From positions 248,001-312,000 of the forward strand of contig NZ_CAUJAN010000002.1 in assembly GCF_963082495.1 (NCBI RefSeq): a DNA stretch of 64,000 bases, read 5' to 3'. A program made the position numbers and the translations under genes. The stretch comes from Methanobrevibacter sp. V74. GTDB taxonomy: Archaea > Methanobacteriota > Methanobacteria > Methanobacteriales > Methanobacteriaceae. Below the pieces are notes generated by a model. It was not told where the DNA came from. It saw only the letters and a list, made by a program, of their open reading frames with translations, and did not search any database. Shown here piece by piece: positions 63,955 to 64,000 of the stretch. How positions within the stretch are numbered: the first letter of the stretch is position 1; every line of letters starts with the position of its first letter.

Positions 63955-64000
63955 GTGCATTTCAAGTGTAACCTTTTTGAGGATATATTAAGATTGAAGA
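63955..64000 (+). CDS. Possible start of a downstream gene, cut by the window end
   Basis: A GTG preceded by AGGGGG opens a frame (MHFKCNLFEDILRLK) that runs off the window. The ribosome-binding site is close to the start codon and only 15 residues are visible, so this is tentative. Confidence 0.3.
   Translation, partial: MHFKCNLFEDILRLK

Noticed and set aside
1-64000. tRNA or rRNA genes
   Set aside because: Such genes would stand out as GC-rich patches in this AT-rich DNA; I scanned the spacers and saw none, though a covariance-model search would be decisive.

Overview
The window is AT-rich archaeal DNA, best explained as a Methanobrevibacter chromosome (gut or rumen methanogen of the order Methanobacteriales; species not resolved). 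The evidence is a methanogen gene set: HdrA of heterodisulfide reductase, methanogenesis marker protein 11, a CbiX/CfbA-type chelatase, archaeal RadA, a multi-OB-fold RPA, DNA polymerase D small subunit, two-domain PurE and UPF0147. These sit beside the very large secreted adhesin-like proteins and low-GC spacers typical of that genus. I found no rRNA, tRNA or CRISPR array.

Layout. 1-6.3 kb is an accessory, decaying region: a frameshifted AAA/DUF4143 ATPase, a 1637-bp insertion sequence with clear 26-bp terminal inverted repeats and an 8-bp target duplication, an acetyltransferase-SAP-domain protein, and a rotted IS4-type transposase. 6.3-16.5 kb holds two divergent giant adhesin-like genes, one broken by three frameshifts and one intact. 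17-24 kb is core: hdrA, an AEC-family permease, then radA and RPA. 24-36.8 kb is a surface-polysaccharide region: polyprenyl-phosphate sugar transferase, three GT2 glycosyltransferases, a CDP-glycerol phosphotransferase, two small paralogous membrane proteins, a complete dTDP-L-rhamnose operon and a UDP-HexNAc dehydrogenase. Inside the rhamnose operon, between rfbD and rfbA, lies a complete barnase-barstar pair with a secreted RNase whose catalytic residues are all present. This is the most striking element of the window.

37-48 kb carries biosynthesis genes: leuC-leuD-leuB, a 34-residue membrane peptide, ribH, marker protein 11, a membrane GT2, tex, purE and a UbiD-type decarboxylase. 48-64 kb carries a secreted lysine-rich protein, a radical SAM enzyme with thiL, two His-rich CbiX-type chelatases, an orphan DUF35 protein, two paired secreted Cys/His-rich proteins, a MgtE-like transporter with its PhoU/TrkA-C partner, cbiH with a Cys-rich tail, DP1, fucA, a 55-residue ribbon-helix-helix protein, UPF0147, cbiG-cbiB and a DUF2299 protein.

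How the genes fit together. The rfb operon makes dTDP-L-rhamnose. The GT2 enzymes, the initiating sugar-phosphate transferase and the CDP-glycerol phosphotransferase would assemble it into an envelope glycan, perhaps teichoic-acid-like. The chelatases with CbiH, CbiG and CbiB serve tetrapyrrole (F430 and corrinoid) synthesis. UbiD and DUF35 may belong to the archaeal mevalonate route. The inferred frameshifts all lie in the first 12 kb, while about 47 kb of core genes reads cleanly. This favours real decay or phase variation of accessory genes over general sequencing error.
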